Assembly (NCBI RefSeq): GCF_004216755.1
Contig: NZ_SGWZ01000001.1
Location: 1,367,134-1,431,133, forward strand
Length of the DNA stretch: 64,000 nucleotides
Direction: 5' to 3'
DNA from: Kerstersia gyiorum
GTDB lineage: Bacteria; Pseudomonadota; Gammaproteobacteria; Burkholderiales; Burkholderiaceae_B
Below the pieces are notes generated by a model, which was not told the origin of the DNA, did not search any database, and worked only from the letters and a program-made list of their open reading frames with translations. A program made the translations under genes and the position numbers. This document shows positions 1 through 8,530 of this stretch, piece by piece; position 1 is the stretch's first letter; each line of letters opens with the position of its first letter.

Positions 1-369
1 CCCTTCACCGTGCTGGCAGCCATCATCATCATCTACATCCTGCTCGGATGCGTGATGGACAGCCTGTCGATGATCCTGCTGACCATTCCCATTTTCCTGC
101 CCATCATTATGGGCCTGGAATTCTGGGGCCTGACACCTGATGAAAAGGCCATCTGGTTCGGTGTGCTGGCCTTGGTGGTCATGGAAATCGGCCTGATCAC
201 ACCTCCGGTGGGGATGAACGTGTTCATCATCCACAGCATGGCCAAGGACATTTCCCCGGGCACCATCTTCCGTGGCGTGGTGCCGTTCCTGGCTTCCGAC
301 CTGGTTCGTATCGTGTTGCTGGTGCTGTTCCCCGTGCTGTCGCTGGGCATGATTCGCTGGCTTGGCTAG
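1..369 (+). CDS. TRAP transporter large permease (DctM-like), C-terminal part
   Basis: Partial gene: the reading frame is open to the left window edge and ends with TAG at 367-369, so only the last 122 codons are present. The product is the C-terminus of the large integral membrane subunit of a tripartite ATP-independent periplasmic (TRAP) transporter, which imports C4-dicarboxylates or other organic acids with the sodium gradient. Visible are three hydrophobic membrane segments and the family motif GLITPPVGMNVFI followed by PGTIFRGVVPFL, typical of the DctM end. The substrate cannot be told from this fragment. The partner binding protein and small permease would lie to the left of the window. 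Confidence 0.9.
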   Translation, partial: PFTVLAAIIIIYILLGCVMDSLSMILLTIPIFLPIIMGLEFWGLTPDEKAIWFGVLALVVMEIGLITPPVGMNVFIIHSMAKDISPGTIFRGVVPFLASDLVRIVLLVLFPVLSLGMIRWLG

Positions 370-509
370 GCGCGGCACGATCCGGGTTGCCGGTAGCTGG
401 CATGATGCATGCCGCTGCCGGTCTCGCCGGGGCAGTAGGGGACAAAGTTCCCAAGCAGTGCTTTCCGGCCGGCTGCCCCCAAGTGATTGTCTTGGGGCGG
501 CCGGGTGAC

Positions 510-548
510 GAAAAAAGGACCTCCCTGCAAAGGAAGGTCCTTTTTTTC
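510..548. terminator. Rho-independent terminator after the TRAP permease
   Basis: An inverted repeat AAAAAAGGACC (511-521) / GGTCCTTTTTTT (536-547) forms a strong stem with A-tract and T-tract flanks. It could end transcription from both sides: the TRAP operon on + and the small gene at 668-964 on -. Confidence 0.8.
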
Positions 549-620
549 GGGCTGCCCCAAGACAAATACGCCCCAACGGGGGCAGCAAGCCGAAGGCGCA
601 GCGTAGGGGGCCTTTTTTAC
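548..620. repeat. Interspersed-repeat-like intergenic segment
   Basis: The segment with CCCCAACGGGGGCAGC and AAGCCGAAGGCGCAGCG followed by GGGGGCCTTTTTT resembles short intergenic repeats that I recall as common in Burkholderiales genomes, often acting as terminators on the minus strand. Copy number cannot be checked inside this window, where I see only this one copy. Confidence 0.35.
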
Positions 621-667
621 ACGGAGCGGACGCCGGTTTGCCTGCGGCGCCGCCTCAGGCACAGGCT

Positions 668-964
668 TCAGTCGTTCAGTTCGTCTTCGTCATCATCGAG
701 GTCGTCTTCCTCGTCCTGTTCCAGGGCGTCATAGCCCTTCCAGGTGATGCGCCAGGCATCGTCTTCCGGAATGCCGGTTTCGTCGACCTTGCGGGCCAGG
801 CCGGCGTCTTCGAGCAGGTCCAGGTGTAGCAGCACGCGTTCCAGATCTTCGCTGCTGTCTTCTTCCTGGAGGAGTACGGTCAGGTCGTTAGCGGTAAGGG
901 TGGCGGAATCCGCATCGCGGAAGGCGCCCAGGAGAGTGACGATCAAGTCGAAATCGCGTTGCAT
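668..964 (-). CDS. DUF2513-like small acidic protein
   Basis: Encodes 98 residues starting MQRDFDLIVTLLGAF. The chosen ATG at 964 has a GAGG ribosome-binding site about five bases upstream; an ORF extension to 997 lacks one. The N-terminus, the central HLDLLEDAGL and the late ITWKGYDALEQ match the pattern of DUF2513 proteins, predicted small winged-helix-like proteins often carried by phages. The last 18 residues are almost all Asp/Glu. Function is unknown. It stands alone on the minus strand between two intergenic regions. Confidence 0.65.
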   Translation of the reverse strand: MQRDFDLIVTLLGAFRDADSATLTANDLTVLLQEEDSSEDLERVLLHLDLLEDAGLARKVDETGIPEDDAWRITWKGYDALEQDEEDDLDDDEDELND

Positions 965-1230
965 GGCTGGCCTCGTTGGCTGGTAGTGAATCAACACGAT
1001 AGCAGAGTCGGCCTGTCAGTGACATGACCGTGCCGCACCATGCGAACACATATTTCAGCCTGTCGGGCGGCAGCACCGTACGGCCCGGCAGGGCGGCGCC
1101 GCGTCGGGTCGCTTACCGGGACGGGACGCGCGCTGCCAGCGGGCCAGGCGTGTGATGGGCAAGCAGCGGCGACGGACGAGGCGGATAGCGGTTAAGCTGT
1201 CGCTTTTTGCCAGGCGCACGGAAATCAGTC

Positions 1231-1809
1231 ATGACTGCCATGAGTAAACGGGACTATCGAATGTTGGAAGGCACGGTGGTGGCCAGTGTGGGCGACAGTG
1301 TCACACTGTCCAGCGGAACGCAGTCCCATACCTTTACCGTGGCGCTGTCGGTGGCGGAACAGATGGAGCTGGGGCATGTGGTCAGGCTGCTCAGTGACGC
1401 CAGGCACGATATCGTGCGGATCTACGATGTCAGCGACGCGCGCATGCTGTATGAAAAAGGCGGCCAGACCACCCGCGCGGCCGCCGGGGCGCTGGCGATC
1501 CAGACTGGCGTGATGTGCGCCATTCCTTTCCTCGGGCAGGTCATCGCCCTGTTGCTGATCCTGCCCATGGTGATCGGCCGGGCACTGGGCTATGACGCTG
1601 CCAATGCCCGTTACATCGTCCGCGTCGCGGCCTTTACGTTTGCGATGTATCTGTCACTGTCTCTGGCCGGGTTGGTCTGGGGCAGTTGGCTGCTGGCGCT
1701 CCTGGGGCCGTTCGTGGTCGTGATCCTGGGTATGCGGCTCGTCCTGCTGCGCGAACATGAATTGATGCAGTCGCTCAATGAGCGAGTGAGCCGTCCGGCC
1801 AGTGTCTGA
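1231..1809 (+). CDS. Unrecognised membrane protein
   Basis: Encodes about 192 residues. The first roughly 90 are soluble; they are followed by three or four hydrophobic segments (one in the stretch around GVMCAIPFLGQVIALLLILP, then two near the end) and a short basic tail. I do not recognise the family. ATG 1231 is preferred because GGAA lies about seven bases upstream; ATG 1240 and 1261 are alternatives, and the frame is open to a TTG at 1207. The soluble N-terminal half looks like a small beta-rich domain. The gene stands alone, with no operon partner. Confidence 0.6.
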   Translation: MTAMSKRDYRMLEGTVVASVGDSVTLSSGTQSHTFTVALSVAEQMELGHVVRLLSDARHDIVRIYDVSDARMLYEKGGQTTRAAAGALAIQTGVMCAIPFLGQVIALLLILPMVIGRALGYDAANARYIVRVAAFTFAMYLSLSLAGLVWGSWLLALLGPFVVVILGMRLVLLREHELMQSLNERVSRPASV

Positions 1810-1961
1810 AGGCTGCCAGCCTGGCGCCTCCCCATCATTTCCGCTATTGCCAGTATTTACCGGAATTGCTTTTTTTAACAGCCGTTGACAGACGGATAGC
1901 CGGATATGCCGATATGATGGTTGGGATGTTTCCGTTTTCCCAACCAGATAGGAGTCCAGCC

Positions 1962-2411
1962 ATGGGCCTGCTGAGTTTTATCAAAGACGTCGGTGAGAAG
2001 ATTTTCGGTGGCAGCGAAGCCCAGGCGGCGACGCCGGACGCGCTGAAGAAAGAGCTGGATAAGCTGGGCCTGGGCGCTGAAGGCCTGGATGTTTCTGTCG
2101 ATGGCGACAAGGTGACGGTCAAGGGCAAGGCGGCTTCCACCGAGGAAGCTGAAAAAATCGCGCTGGCGCTGGGCAATACGCTGGGTGTGGCCGCCGTGGA
2201 CAATCAACTGCAAGTGGATGCGCCCGCCGTCGAGGCGGTGTTCTATACCGTGCAGAAGGGCGACACGCTCTGGAAGGTTGCCGAGACCCAGTACGGTAAG
2301 GGCAAAGGTGCGAAGTACACCGTCATTTTCGAGGCCAACAAGCCGATGCTGACCCACCCGGACAAGATTTATCCGGGCCAGGTGCTGCGCATTCCTGCAC
2401 TGGAGGCCTGA
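1962..2411 (+). CDS. lysM: LysM peptidoglycan-binding protein (BON + LysM)
   Basis: A 149-residue protein of the YgaU/LysM type. An N-terminal BON domain (about residues 25-85) is followed by a LysM domain (about 95-147) containing FYTVQKGDTLWKVAE and ending HPDKIYPGQVLRIP, the usual LysM start and end motifs. There is no signal peptide, as in E. coli YgaU (Kbp), a cytoplasmic potassium-binding protein, so a role in osmotic or envelope stress is possible. GGAG lies nine bases before the ATG. It is followed by its own terminator. Confidence 0.9.
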   Translation: MGLLSFIKDVGEKIFGGSEAQAATPDALKKELDKLGLGAEGLDVSVDGDKVTVKGKAASTEEAEKIALALGNTLGVAAVDNQLQVDAPAVEAVFYTVQKGDTLWKVAETQYGKGKGAKYTVIFEANKPMLTHPDKIYPGQVLRIPALEA

Positions 2412-2457
2412 AGCTGGCGCCCGCCATGATTGCGTGGCGGGGCGGGTGGTGCAGTTC

Positions 2458-2512
2458 CGGGCATGGCAGGCCGGGGCGCCGCAAGCGTCCCAGGCCGGCC
2501 ATGCCTTTTTTG
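2458..2512 (+). terminator. Terminator after lysM
   Basis: Arms GGCATGGC...GGCC (from 2460) and GGCCGGCCATGCC (to 2505) are followed by six T at 2506-2511. A second short palindrome, CCCGCCA/TGGCGGG at 2420-2441, lies just upstream. The rest of the 333-bp gap up to 2744 must hold the promoter of the downstream ABC importer, but no clear -35/-10 pair could be assigned. Confidence 0.8.
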
Positions 2513-2744
2513 TATCTGTCGCGGGGCCAGCCGTGTTGCCACAGGCGGCGCGGGCTGGCGGCGTGCCCATGGGCGGCGCCTGCCGCCTGGCTGCCGTCGT
2601 GGCGGACTTGGCCGGTCGGGGCATCTTTGCCGCCTTTTACAGGCCTGGGCGCTTTTTATTTCAGCCAGAGGCTAAAATGGAAGATTCCCGCCGCGCCCTG
2701 GCTCGGCAAACGTTTCTGACTTTTTCGCTACGGCGTTCCTGGCT

Positions 2745-3533
2745 ATGAAAAAAATCTCTGCTGTTCTCCTGGTGTCTGCTGCTGTCCTGGCCGCTTGCGG
2801 CAAGAAAGACGATCCCGCGCCCGTGGCGGCTGCGCCCGCCATTCCGGCCAAGATTGTCGTGGGCCTGGATGACAATTTCCCGCCCATGGGCTTTCGCGAT
2901 GACAAGAATGAACTGGTTGGCTTCGATATCGACATGGCCCGCGAAGCTGCCAAGCGCCTGGGTGCTGACGTCGAGTTCAAGTCGATCGACTGGGGCTCCA
3001 AGGAAGCGGAGCTCAACGGCAAGCGCGTCGATGTGCTGTGGAACGGCCTGACGATCACCGACGAGCGCCGCAAGAACATCGGTTTCACCGAGCCGTACAT
3101 GGAAAACCACCAGATCATCATTGTGACCAAGGATTCGCCAGTGCAATCCAAGGCTGATCTGGCTGGCCGCGTGGTGGGTGCCCAGGAAGGCAGCAGCGCC
3201 GTTGATGCCATCAAGAAGGAAACCGAAGTCGCCGCCAGCTTCAAGGACCTGAAGACCTTCGGCGATAACATCACCGCGCTGATGGACCTGGGTACGGGCC
3301 GTCTGGAAGCCGTGGTGGTCGACGAAGTGGTGGGCCGCTATTATGTCGGCAAGCGTCCGGATGAGTTCCGCGTGCTGGAAGACCACTTCGGCACCGAGGA
3401 ATACGGCGTGGGCGTGCGCAAGGACGACACCGAATTGCTGAAGAAGCTCGATGAGTCGCTCAATGCCATGAAGAAGGACGGTTCCGCCGCCACGATCTCC
3501 AATAAGTGGTTCGGCGCCGACATCATCAAATAA
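2745..3533 (+). CDS. Polar amino acid ABC transporter, substrate-binding lipoprotein
   Basis: A 262-residue solute-binding protein of family 3 (SBP_bac_3). The N-terminus is a lipoprotein signal peptide with lipobox LAAC at residues 15-18, so the mature protein is anchored in the membrane facing the periplasm. The start of the mature domain, KIVVGLDDNFPPMGFRDD, and GFDIDMAREAAKRLG are characteristic of glutamine/histidine/arginine-type binders. It delivers its ligand to the permease and ATPase encoded next (3635-5060). The exact amino acid cannot be read from the sequence. Confidence 0.93.
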   Translation: MKKISAVLLVSAAVLAACGKKDDPAPVAAAPAIPAKIVVGLDDNFPPMGFRDDKNELVGFDIDMAREAAKRLGADVEFKSIDWGSKEAELNGKRVDVLWNGLTITDERRKNIGFTEPYMENHQIIIVTKDSPVQSKADLAGRVVGAQEGSSAVDAIKKETEVAASFKDLKTFGDNITALMDLGTGRLEAVVVDEVVGRYYVGKRPDEFRVLEDHFGTEEYGVGVRKDDTELLKKLDESLNAMKKDGSAATISNKWFGADIIK

Positions 3534-3634
3534 AATACGGTCCTTCTCACCAAAGACCAAGGCCCTAGCCGGCCATCCGCCAGGGGCCGGCCCCGTGTCG
3601 CGCGGTGGCCGGCCTGTGCCGCTGGAAAACTTGC

Positions 3635-4288
3635 ATGGATTATGTTTTTTCCCTGCTTGGGCCGATGGCGCAAGGCGCCCAGGTAACGCTCAAGCTATTC
3701 TTCATTACCCTGATACTGGCGGTGCCTTTGGGCCTGGCGCTCGCGCTGGCGCGCATTTCCAGGTTCCAGGTGCTCAACTGGCTGGTCAATGGCTTCATCT
3801 GGCTGATGCGCGGCACGCCGCTGATGCTGCAATTGCTGTTCATCTATTTCGCCCTGCCTTATGTCCCGGTGATCGGGGTGAGGCTGGATGATTTTCCTGC
3901 GGCGGTGGTGGCCTTCACCCTGAATTACGCTGCCTATTTTGCCGAGATCTTCCGGGCTGGCATCCAGTCCATAGACCGGGGGCAGTACGAAGGCGCAAAA
4001 GTGCTGGGCATGAATTATGTGCAGACCATGCGGCGCATCGTGCTGCCGCAGATGGTGCAGCGCATTCTGCCGCCCATGAGCAACGAGACCATTACGCTGA
4101 TCAAGGACACGGCGCTGATCTACGTGCTTGCGTTGAACGAAGTGCTGCGCGTGGCGCGGGGATTCGTGCAGCGTGATTTCACCAGTACGCCTTTCATCGT
4201 CGCGGCAGTGTTCTACCTGACCATGACCCTGTTGCTGACCTGGATCTTCCAGCGCCTGGAGAAGCACTATGCCAAGTACGACAATTGA
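3635..4288 (+). CDS. Polar amino acid ABC transporter permease
   Basis: Encodes 217 residues of the HisM/GlnP permease family with about five membrane segments. The EAA loop that contacts the ATPase is seen as EIFRAGIQSIDRGQYEGAK followed by VLGM. ATG 3635 (MDYVFSLLGPMAQG) is chosen: GGAAA lies upstream and it matches the usual family N-terminus, unlike the extension to 3605. Only one permease gene is present, so it probably acts as a homodimer. It overlaps the next gene by 20 bp, which implies one operon with translational coupling. Confidence 0.93.
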   Translation: MDYVFSLLGPMAQGAQVTLKLFFITLILAVPLGLALALARISRFQVLNWLVNGFIWLMRGTPLMLQLLFIYFALPYVPVIGVRLDDFPAAVVAFTLNYAAYFAEIFRAGIQSIDRGQYEGAKVLGMNYVQTMRRIVLPQMVQRILPPMSNETITLIKDTALIYVLALNEVLRVARGFVQRDFTSTPFIVAAVFYLTMTLLLTWIFQRLEKHYAKYDN

Positions 4289-5060
4289 AGCCGCGGCGCG
4301 CCACATCATGATCGAAGCCTGTGGCGTGGGCAAGTCCTTCGGCGCGACCCGGGTATTGCGCGACGTTTCGCTGACCCTGGGCAAAGGCGAGGTGGTGGCA
4401 GTGATCGGCCCGTCAGGGTCGGGCAAAAGCACTTTCCTGCGCTGCCTCAATCATCTGGAAACCATAGACGAAGGCAGCATCAGCGTCGAAGGCGAGACGC
4501 TGGCGCAGGCGCAGGCCGATGGCCGCAGCCGTTATGCCCCAGACGCCGATGTGCGGCGCCTGTGCCGCAAGATGGGCATGGTGTTCCAGTCGTTCAATCT
4601 GTTCCCGCACATGACGGTGCTGCAGAACATCATCGAAGCGCCGGTGACCGTCAAGGGAATGAAGGCCGAAGAGGCGGTTCCCCGGGCTGAGGAACTGCTG
4701 CGCAAGGTGGGCCTGCTGAACAAGCGCGACAACTATCCTTCGCGCCTGTCTGGGGGCCAGAAGCAGCGCGTGGCCATTGCCCGGGCGCTGGCGATGGAGC
4801 CGGAAATCATGCTGTTCGACGAGCCGACGTCCGCGCTGGACCCGGAGCTGACGGTTGAAGTGCTGCGCACCATGCGCCAGCTGGCTGAGGAGCATATGAC
4901 CATGCTGGTCGTGACCCATGAAATGGGTTTCGCCAGGGAAGTGGCGCAACGCGTGGTGTTCATGGACCAGGGGCAGATTGTGGAGGAAGCGCCTTCCGCC
5001 GAATTCTTCGATGCGCCGCGCCATGAACGCGCTCGCGCCTTCCTTGGGCGCATGCTGTAG
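4269..5060 (+). CDS. Polar amino acid ABC transporter ATP-binding protein
   Basis: Encodes 263 residues of the GlnQ/HisP ATPase family, the cytoplasmic motor of the importer. Walker A is GPSGSGKST, the Q-loop region is MVFQSFNLFPHMTV, the signature is LSGGQKQRVAIARAL, Walker B is EIMLFDEPTSALDPEL and the switch histidine is in VVTHEMGF. Start 4269 overlaps the permease end; an internal ATG at 4308 (MIEACGVGKSFG) is equally plausible and would give the more usual family length of about 250. Confidence 0.94.
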   Translation: MPSTTIEAAARHIMIEACGVGKSFGATRVLRDVSLTLGKGEVVAVIGPSGSGKSTFLRCLNHLETIDEGSISVEGETLAQAQADGRSRYAPDADVRRLCRKMGMVFQSFNLFPHMTVLQNIIEAPVTVKGMKAEEAVPRAEELLRKVGLLNKRDNYPSRLSGGQKQRVAIARALAMEPEIMLFDEPTSALDPELTVEVLRTMRQLAEEHMTMLVVTHEMGFAREVAQRVVFMDQGQIVEEAPSAEFFDAPRHERARAFLGRML

Positions 5061-5095
5061 GCTATCCAGCCCATGCCTGGCGGCATGGCGCATTG

Positions 5096-5133
5096 CAAGG
5101 GCCCCGGCGCATGCGTGCCTGGGCCCTTGTCAT
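5096..5133 (+). terminator. Hairpin terminator after the amino acid ABC operon
   Basis: Perfect arms CAAGGGCCC (5096-5104) and GGGCCCTTG (5121-5129) are followed by the T-rich TCATATTTT. Confidence 0.7.
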
Positions 5134-5229
5134 ATTTTGGGGGATCTGCCGCGCCAGCGGGGCACAGGCATACAATCGGTCGGTTGCCTGCCGCCGTTCC
5201 TGGCGGCAGGGTGCTGAAGAAGGCCAGAC

Positions 5230-6174
5230 ATGCGTACCTTGTATCCGGAAATCGAACCTTTTGACCACGGCCGTCTGCGTGTGGACGACCGGCATGAACT
5301 CTATTACGAGCAATGCGGCAACCCGGATGGGCTGCCGGTCGTGATCCTGCATGGCGGGCCTGGCGGCGGCTGCAATGCCGACATGCGTCGTTTCCACAAC
5401 CCAGAGCGCTACCGCATCGTGCTGTTCGACCAGCGGGGCTGCGGCCGTTCTACGCCGCATGTGGACCTGAGTAACAACACCACCTGGCATCTGGTCGAAG
5501 ATATCGAGACGCTGCGGCGCCACCTGGGCATCGAGCGTTGGCAGGTATTTGGCGGCAGCTGGGGTTCAACGCTGGCGCTGGCCTATGCCGAGCGCCATCC
5601 GGAGCAGGTACTGCATCTGGTGCTGCGCGGCATTTTCCTGGTGCGTCGCTGGGAGCTTGAATGGTTTTACCAGGAAGGGGCCTGCCACCTGTTCCCCGAT
5701 ACCTGGGAAGGGTTCCGTGATGCGATTCCGGCCGATGAGCGCAGCGACATGATTGCAGCCTATCACCGCCGCCTCAATGGTTGCGATCCTGCCGCGCGGC
5801 TGGCTGCGGCGAAGGCATGGAGCGCCTGGGAAGGTTCGACCAGCCGCCTGGAAATGGACCCGCAGGCGATTGCCGGCCATGAGGAAGACATGTTCGCGCT
5901 TGCGTTCGCCAGCATCGAAAACCATTATTTCTTCAATGGCGGCTTTTTCGAGGAAGATGGCCAGCTGCTGCGGGATGCGCACCGTCTGGCAGGTATCCCC
6001 GGCGTCATCGTGCATGGCCGCTACGACATGATCTGCCCCCTGGCCAATGCCTGGGACTTGCATCATGCCTGGCCCGGGTCGCGTCTGCACATTTCGCCGT
6101 TGGCGGGCCATGCGGCCTCGGAAGTGCAGAACGTGGATGCGCTGGTGCGCGCCACGGACGAATTCGCGGGCTGA
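5230..6174 (+). CDS. pip: Proline iminopeptidase
   Basis: A 314-residue alpha/beta hydrolase of peptidase family S33 that removes N-terminal proline from peptides in the cytoplasm. The N-terminus MRTLYPEIEPFDHGRL is nearly family-invariant. The oxyanion motif HGGPGGG, the nucleophile elbow GGSWGS (catalytic serine), the acid in HGRYDMICP and the histidine in AGHAAS are all present, so it should be active. It is a single gene with a hairpin terminator behind it. Length is normal for the family. Confidence 0.95.
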   Translation: MRTLYPEIEPFDHGRLRVDDRHELYYEQCGNPDGLPVVILHGGPGGGCNADMRRFHNPERYRIVLFDQRGCGRSTPHVDLSNNTTWHLVEDIETLRRHLGIERWQVFGGSWGSTLALAYAERHPEQVLHLVLRGIFLVRRWELEWFYQEGACHLFPDTWEGFRDAIPADERSDMIAAYHRRLNGCDPAARLAAAKAWSAWEGSTSRLEMDPQAIAGHEEDMFALAFASIENHYFFNGGFFEEDGQLLRDAHRLAGIPGVIVHGRYDMICPLANAWDLHHAWPGSRLHISPLAGHAASEVQNVDALVRATDEFAG

Positions 6175-6185
6175 TGCCGGTGCGG

Positions 6186-6216
6186 GCAGAGTGGCGGCGC
6201 CAGGCCGTCACTCTGC
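6186..6216 (+). terminator. Hairpin after pip
   Basis: Arms GCAGAGTG (6186-6193) and CACTCTGC (6209-6216) are extended inward by CGG/CCG after one mismatch. There is no T-tract, so its strength is uncertain. Confidence 0.5.
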
Positions 6217-6367
6217 TGGTTTGCGGCCTGGGGGCGAGGCGCAGCAGGCGGAAATGAGTTTATTTCTCAGCCGGGATTTACAGGCCGCGCCAGCCACTTA
6301 CAATAGTTGCGCTGCCGGCGCGCCAGGGCGCCGGCGATATCACGCAACCGATCTTCAGGAGACGTTC

Positions 6368-7348
6368 ATGACCGCATCGAAGGGAAACCCGGGCAAGCGC
6401 CCGCTGGGCCGCTCCGGCCTGGAAATCGCGCCGCTGGTGTTCGGCGGCAATGTGTTCGGCTGGACGGTGGACGAGAAACGCTCCTTCGAATTGCTGGACC
6501 GTTTCTTCGACGCCGGTTTCAATGCCGTCGATACGGCCGACGTCTATTCGGCCTGGGTGCCGGGCAACCAGGGCGGGGAATCGGAAACCATCATCGGCAA
6601 TTGGTTCAAGGCCTCGCCATCTCGGCGCAGCCAGGCCGTGCTGATCACCAAGGTCGGCTGGCCTGACGCCCCGGGCGGCGGCGGATTGAAGGCGGAATAC
6701 ATCCTGAAGGCCGTGGAAGATTCGCTCAGGCGCCTGCAGACCGACTATATCGACCTGTACTTCAGCCACCATCCGGATGCGCAGACGCCCATCGAGGAGA
6801 CGTTGCGGGCCCATGAAAAACTGCTGCAGCAAGGCAAGGTGCGCGCCATCGGCGCTTCCAACTATGATGCCGCGCAGCTGCGCGAGGCCTTGACGGTCTC
6901 CGAGCGCGAAAACCTGCCGCGCTATGACGTCCTGCAACCCGAGTACAACCTGTATGATCGGGCCGGTTTCGAAGGCGCCTTGCGGGCCTTGGCACGCGAC
7001 GCAGGGCTGGGGGTCATCACTTACTTCAGCCTGGCTTCCGGCTTCCTGTCCGGCAAGTACCGCAGCCTGGACGACCTGGGGCAGAGCGCCCGGGGCAGCC
7101 GCGTGGAAAAATATCTGAACCCGCGTGGCCTGCGCATCCTGGATGCACTGGATAAAGTGGCGGGGCGGCACAATGCCCGGCCGGCGGAAGTGGCGTTGGC
7201 ATGGCTGATAGGCAGCGATGGCGTGACTGCGCCTATCGCCAGCGCCACGCGCCTGGATCAGTTGGAAAGCCTGCTCAAGGCCACAACCCTGCGGCTGTCG
7301 GCGGAAGATTACGCCGTGCTGGACCAGGCCAGCGTCGCGTCTTCCTGA
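6368..7348 (+). CDS. Aldo/keto reductase
   Basis: Encodes a 326-residue NAD(P)H-dependent oxidoreductase with the TIM-barrel aldo/keto reductase fold, reducing aldehydes or ketones in the cytoplasm. The catalytic set is visible: Asp and Tyr in TADVYSAW, Lys in LITKVGW and His in YFSHHPD. A C-terminal cofactor-site segment is seen around GVTAPIASATRLDQLE. It resembles the YghZ/Tas/GSP69 subgroup; the substrate is unknown. ATG 6368 has AGGAGA upstream; the open frame to 6047 is only a chance extension. Its 3' end overlaps the convergent LysR gene by 40 bp. Confidence 0.9.
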   Translation: MTASKGNPGKRPLGRSGLEIAPLVFGGNVFGWTVDEKRSFELLDRFFDAGFNAVDTADVYSAWVPGNQGGESETIIGNWFKASPSRRSQAVLITKVGWPDAPGGGGLKAEYILKAVEDSLRRLQTDYIDLYFSHHPDAQTPIEETLRAHEKLLQQGKVRAIGASNYDAAQLREALTVSERENLPRYDVLQPEYNLYDRAGFEGALRALARDAGLGVITYFSLASGFLSGKYRSLDDLGQSARGSRVEKYLNPRGLRILDALDKVAGRHNARPAEVALAWLIGSDGVTAPIASATRLDQLESLLKATTLRLSAEDYAVLDQASVASS

Positions 7349-8232
7349 CACCCAAGCAAGTGGGCGGCGAGCTGGCCAGCATGCCGCGATAACGGTTCCC
7401 CGGCCCGCGTGCACAGTACCAGCGTGCGCTCGGCCCAGGCGTCTTCCAGTGTGAGGCGGCGGATGCCAGAATGGCGGGCGCAGCGCACGGCCGTGACTTT
7501 GGGCACCACGGCGATGCCGGCGCCGCTGCCGACCATCCGGCATACGGCCTCGAAGCTGCGTGCGCGTATGCGATAGGCCGGCAGGCCGCCATGCTGGCGG
7601 CGCGCATGCTGGGCGATGTGCTGCTGCAGCGCGCTGTCGTTGTCCAGGCCGACGAAATCCGCGCCGGCCACTTCGTCGAAACCAATGCTGCGCCGCGCTG
7701 CCAGCGCATGCCCGGGCGGAACGATCAGCACCAGCGTGTCGTGGCGGAAGGGCAGTTGGCGCAAGCCCGACAGGTCCGCGCTGTCGGCGGCAATGCCCAG
7801 TTCGCAGGCGCCGCGCCGCAAGGCATCGACGACTTCATGGCTGGCACGTTCCTCAATATCAATGGAAATGCCCGGATAGCGATGCAGGAAGCTGCCCAGC
7901 AGGGTGGGCAGGTATTCGCTGAACGCCGCGCCGTTGCTGCTCATGCGCACCAGGCCCTTGAGCCCCTGGCCGTATTGCTGCAGTTCGCCGTGCATCAGTG
8001 CCATTTGCTGGGTCATGAGCCGCGCATGGTGCAGCAGGGTTTGTCCGGCGGGAGTGGGCGTCACGCCGCGCCGGTCGCGCCGCAGCAGTGCAACCCCAAG
8101 CGTGGCTTCCATGCCGCGCACGCGTTCGCTGGCTGATGCCAGCGTCAGGTGGGAACGTTCTGCGCCGGCGGTGATGGTCCCGCTCTCGCAGATGTGCTGG
8201 AACAGGCTCAGGTCCGTCAGGTCGAAGCGCAT
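7309..8232 (-). CDS. LysR-family transcriptional regulator
   Basis: Encodes 307 residues with an N-terminal winged helix-turn-helix (about residues 4-63, RFDLTDLSLFQHICESGTIT) and a C-terminal LysR substrate-binding domain (about 90-290). It is divergent from the TauE/SafE-like exporter at 8531, with a 298-bp shared promoter region, so it probably controls that gene. This LysR/TauE pairing is common in Alcaligenaceae and Comamonadaceae. The helix-turn-helix lacks the usual second-helix glutamine and has LTLASASERVRGME in its place, a known LysR subgroup variant. The inducer is unknown. Confidence 0.9.
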   Translation of the reverse strand: MRFDLTDLSLFQHICESGTITAGAERSHLTLASASERVRGMEATLGVALLRRDRRGVTPTPAGQTLLHHARLMTQQMALMHGELQQYGQGLKGLVRMSSNGAAFSEYLPTLLGSFLHRYPGISIDIEERASHEVVDALRRGACELGIAADSADLSGLRQLPFRHDTLVLIVPPGHALAARRSIGFDEVAGADFVGLDNDSALQQHIAQHARRQHGGLPAYRIRARSFEAVCRMVGSGAGIAVVPKVTAVRCARHSGIRRLTLEDAWAERTLVLCTRAGEPLSRHAGQLAAHLLGCQEDATLAWSSTA

Positions 8233-8331
8233 GGGAAATTCCGCAACTTGGCAGGCTCAGTGTCAGCCTTAGGTTTTCAGGTGTCCGGCGGACCGCCGGC
8301 GGTTCAGGCCATGCCACATGATAGCTGCCGA

Positions 8332-8353
8332 AATAGCGAAAATTATCGCTTAT
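8332..8353. promoter_or_regulatory. Candidate LysR operator in the LysR/TauE divergent promoter
   Basis: The imperfect palindrome ATAGCGA / TCGCTTAT has core arms AGCGA at 8335-8339 and TCGCT at 8346-8350. It lies in the 298-bp region shared by the divergent regulator and exporter and is of LysR-box size. No protection data can be inferred. Confidence 0.4.
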
Positions 8354-8530
8354 AGACACCATTCTTCGATGCCTGCCAGTGCCTGGGGCGCGTGTTGGGT
8401 TGCGGTAGCCGTGACTGAAATAGGCTAAGGATAGGCCTGAGGCTGGGTCAAGAATATCCCGATCACACCAGGGCCGGGCAGCGGCGCACAATACCGTGAA
8501 TTTCCATAGTGGCCGACGTGGCCCGGGAGC